NCBI RefSeq assembly: GCF_013394775.1
Contig: NZ_JABXYT010000001.1
Location: forward strand, 1,688,501-1,752,500
Source: Oribacterium sp. oral taxon 102
GTDB taxonomy: Bacteria > Bacillota > Clostridia > Lachnospirales > Lachnospiraceae
DNA: 64,000 nucleotides
Direction of reading: 5' to 3'
Positions 62,053 through 64,000 of the stretch are shown here, piece after piece. Numbering within the stretch: the first letter of the stretch is position 1; each line of letters opens with the position of its first letter. The notes beneath the pieces are model-generated. The model worked only from the letters and a program-made list of their open reading frames with translations. It did no database searches and was not told where the DNA came from. A program made the position numbers and the translations under genes.

Positions 62053-62442
62053 TTATCCCTGCAATGTAAAGCCTGTCACGGAATAGCCCGCCCTGCGAAC
62101 CGCCTCCCGAAGCTCCGCCTCCGTCCGGCGCTGCTTCATCCGGACGGTTACGGTGCCTGCGGAGAGATCCGCGCTCGCCCAGTCTCCGGACAGTGCGTTC
62201 AACGCATTTTCCACGCGCGCCTTGCAGTTCCCGCAGTGCATCCCCTCGACCTTAAGCTCCGCCGTATAGGCATAATGCTCCGGATCTGTATCCGAAACTG
62301 CCTTGGTCTTCACGGTTTCGCAGCTCCCGCCGCCACCGCAGCAGCCGCTCTCCGCGCGACACTTGATGCTGCGGATACCGATGATCACGGCGAGGAGAAT
62401 CGCTCCTCCGATAATGATATCTCCGATTCCCATACTTATCAT
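62053..62442 (-). CDS. Cys-rich membrane segment fused to HMA metal-binding domain
   Basis: A 129-residue protein. An N-terminal membrane segment (about 8-25) and a Cys/Gly cluster (SGCCGGGGSC) resemble FeoB-associated Cys-rich proteins. Residues about 60-127 are an HMA domain with the GMHCGNC metal motif. It may pass metal ions at the membrane. Upstream is a promoter with an inverted repeat that may bind a metalloregulator. Confidence 0.85.
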   Translation of the reverse strand: MISMGIGDIIIGGAILLAVIIGIRSIKCRAESGCCGGGGSCETVKTKAVSDTDPEHYAYTAELKVEGMHCGNCKARVENALNALSGDWASADLSAGTVTVRMKQRRTEAELREAVRRAGYSVTGFTLQG

Positions 62443-62463
62443 TCTCCTTCATACCTACGAATA

Positions 62464-62481
62464 GGTTAGTTTTATCTAACC
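62464..62481. promoter_or_regulatory. Inverted repeat, possible metalloregulator operator
   Basis: GGTTAG (62464-62469) and CTAACC (62476-62481) are separated by 6 bp and lie just downstream of the -10 of the HMA gene promoter. The half-site resembles DtxR-type GGTTAG elements, but the spacing is different. The binding protein is not known. Confidence 0.5.
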
Positions 62482-62488
62482 AAATCTT

Positions 62489-62517
62489 ATACTAGCACGA
62501 TGGCGGGACTCTGTCAA
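62489..62517 (-). promoter_or_regulatory. Sigma-A promoter of the HMA protein gene
   Basis: Minus strand TTGACA (62512-62517) and TAGTAT (62489-62494) with a 17-bp spacer, about 45 bp upstream of the start. The -35 is perfect. Confidence 0.75.
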
Positions 62518-62576
62518 TTCCCGAATGCCTTATCGCAATGTGAAGAAGCAGAGGCAGCCGCACCTCTTAGGATCAC

Positions 62577-63899
62577 CTATCCCTCCGGATCCGCGGTCTC
62601 TGCCGCAGGGAGCTTCCGCACGATGGTCTTCCCGATCCGATGGTTTTTGATATAGGCGACATCGATGGACAGCCCATCCGTTTCCATATGGAAGGAGCTG
62701 CCGTCATCCGGCACCTTCCCGATGATGCCCATGATATAGCCGCCGAAGGTGTCCGCATTCTCTGTCGGAAGCGAGACGCCGAGCCGTTCGTTGACATCCT
62801 CCAGATCTGCGATGCCGAGGACGATCCACTCGTTCTCCCCAATCGCCTCGATCTGCTCCGGCTCCGGGACTTCGTCCTCCTCCTGCAAATCCCCGACCAG
62901 CGCTTCGATCAGGTCGTGCAGCGTCACGATGCCGGTCATCCCGCCGTACTCGTCAATCACCACCGCATAATATTTCCGCTCCCGCTTCATGGTCTGAAAG
63001 AGGTCGGAGACCTTCATGTTCTGGGACACGAAGAAGGGCTTGTCCACCGCGTTCCGCATCACATTCTGCCGCGACTGGTCGTTCAGCCGGAAGTAGTCCT
63101 TGGTATCCAGAATGCCGATGATATCGTCGTCATCCTCCCCGCAGATCGGATAGTTGGCGAAGCGGTTGTCATGGATCGTCCTCCGCCATTGGCGATCCGA
63201 GTCCTCGATGTAGAGCATCGCCACGTCCGTGCGATGCGTACACACATCCTCGACCGTCAGATCATTGAACTCAAAAACATTCTGAATCAGCTCATTTTCG
63301 GCACTCTCGATCGTTCCCTTCTCAGTCCCCTCGTCGATCATCATGAGAATGTCCTCCTCCGAAACCTTATCCTCGACATCCTCCGGATGGATCCCGAAGA
63401 GACGGAGCAGCGCGTTGGTCGAAGCCGTCAGCGCCCATACCGCGGGTGCGAAGAGGAAGGAGACGACGCGCAGCATCCCTGCCATGGAGAGCGCGATGCC
63501 CTCCGTATGCACCTGCGCAAGCCGCTTCGGCACCAGCTCCCCCAGCACGATACTAAGATAGGACAGAAGCAGGGTAATCAGTACAATGACGGCCGGCATC
63601 ATCAGCTCTCTGCCCGCACTGATGCCGAGACGCTGAAGAAGCACGGTCAGCGGCTCCGCGAAGCTGTCCGCCGCAAAGGCGCTGGACAGAAAGCCTGCCA
63701 GCGTGATCGCTACCTGTATCGTGGACAGGAACTTCGCCGGCTCCGCCGTCAGATGAAGCAGCAGTCCCGCCCTGCGGTTGCCCTCCTCGGAGAGCTTCCG
63801 GAGCTTCGCCTCCCCTACCTGCAGCACCGCGATCTCCGCGCAGGAAAAATAACCGTTTATGAAAATCAACACCAGCAGCAGTATGACTCGACCAAGCAT
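62577..63899 (-). CDS. CNNM/CorC-like membrane protein (hemolysin family)
   Basis: A 440-residue protein with an N-terminal CNNM membrane domain (about four hydrophobic segments in residues 1-180, with FFNGYF-like start INGYFSCAE), two CBS domains (about 210-345) and a C-terminal CorC_HlyC domain. Related proteins are linked to magnesium or cobalt efflux. I see no gene in 63900-64000. Confidence 0.92.
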   Translation of the reverse strand: MLGRVILLLVLIFINGYFSCAEIAVLQVGEAKLRKLSEEGNRRAGLLLHLTAEPAKFLSTIQVAITLAGFLSSAFAADSFAEPLTVLLQRLGISAGRELMMPAVIVLITLLLSYLSIVLGELVPKRLAQVHTEGIALSMAGMLRVVSFLFAPAVWALTASTNALLRLFGIHPEDVEDKVSEEDILMMIDEGTEKGTIESAENELIQNVFEFNDLTVEDVCTHRTDVAMLYIEDSDRQWRRTIHDNRFANYPICGEDDDDIIGILDTKDYFRLNDQSRQNVMRNAVDKPFFVSQNMKVSDLFQTMKRERKYYAVVIDEYGGMTGIVTLHDLIEALVGDLQEEDEVPEPEQIEAIGENEWIVLGIADLEDVNERLGVSLPTENADTFGGYIMGIIGKVPDDGSSFHMETDGLSIDVAYIKNHRIGKTIVRKLPAAETADPEG

Positions 63900-64000
63900 A
63901 AAATTTCGATTCTGCCCTCCCAGCAGCCTTCTATGGAAATCCGATTCCCTCTTCCCTCTCAGCGCACATTTTCCGCAGCGTTCTCATACTCACGATCCAG

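Overview
The window is a GC-rich stretch of a motile, Gram-positive, anaerobic-type Firmicute. I think Lachnospiraceae or a close relative is most likely. The evidence is the Clostridia-style flagellar gene order, the FliW/CsrA pair, a FliY-type switch protein with CheC-like repeats, two proteins with glucan/choline-binding-type wall repeats, a TAXI-TRAP transporter and an HMA/Cys-rich membrane protein. No rRNA, tRNA, CRISPR array, transposase or phage gene was seen.

Layout. Positions 1-1929 hold a YtrA-type GntR regulator with an ABC ATPase and a permease cut by the window edge; a perfect inverted-repeat operator lies upstream. Positions 2020-9649 (minus strand) hold a flagellum/cell-wall accessory operon: a FliK/YlqG-like protein, a YlqH (FlhB-tail) protein, a secreted wall-binding protein, a lytic transglycosylase, a PilZ protein, a zinc-ribbon/TPR/wall-repeat membrane protein and a small membrane protein. 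Positions 10165-15616 (plus strand) hold the late hook-filament operon flgM-flgN-flgK-flgL-DUF6470-fliW-csrA, closed by a strong bidirectional terminator. Positions 15762-47076 (minus strand) hold an almost uninterrupted 34-gene flagellar/chemotaxis operon running fliE, F, G, H, I, J, K, flgD, flgE, flbD, motA, motB, fliM, cheY, flgC, fliY, fliO, P, Q, R, flhB, flhA, sigD, flhO, flhP, cheC, cheD, cheV, parA, a ComFB-domain gene, fliD, fliS, a FliT-position gene and a nucleotidyltransferase-family gene. flgB, fliL, flhF, flhG, flagellin, cheA, cheW, cheB and cheR are not in the window.

Positions 47276-51254 carry a chemoreceptor and an EAL protein with a degenerate GGDEF domain. Positions 51487-55259 carry a TAXI-TRAP uptake operon. 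The rest is housekeeping: yebC, alr, a radical SAM gene, a small conserved protein, a Fur-family regulator, greA, apt, a NUDIX hydrolase, an HMA/Cys-rich membrane protein and a CNNM/CorC-like membrane protein.

The genes work together as one motility programme: export apparatus, basal body, motor, hook and filament caps, the late sigma factor with its anti-sigma factor, FliW/CsrA translational control, and CheY/CheC/CheD/CheV/FliY adaptation. PilZ, EAL and possibly ComFB add a cyclic-dinucleotide layer. The least explained features are the ParA-ComFB pair inside the operon; a family of about 180-bp intergenic elements with inverted-repeat ends and compensating stem changes; a structured insert between fliM and cheY; a switch-like leader before the lytic transglycosylase gene; and a promoter followed by tiny ORFs sharing the N-terminus MASAS.
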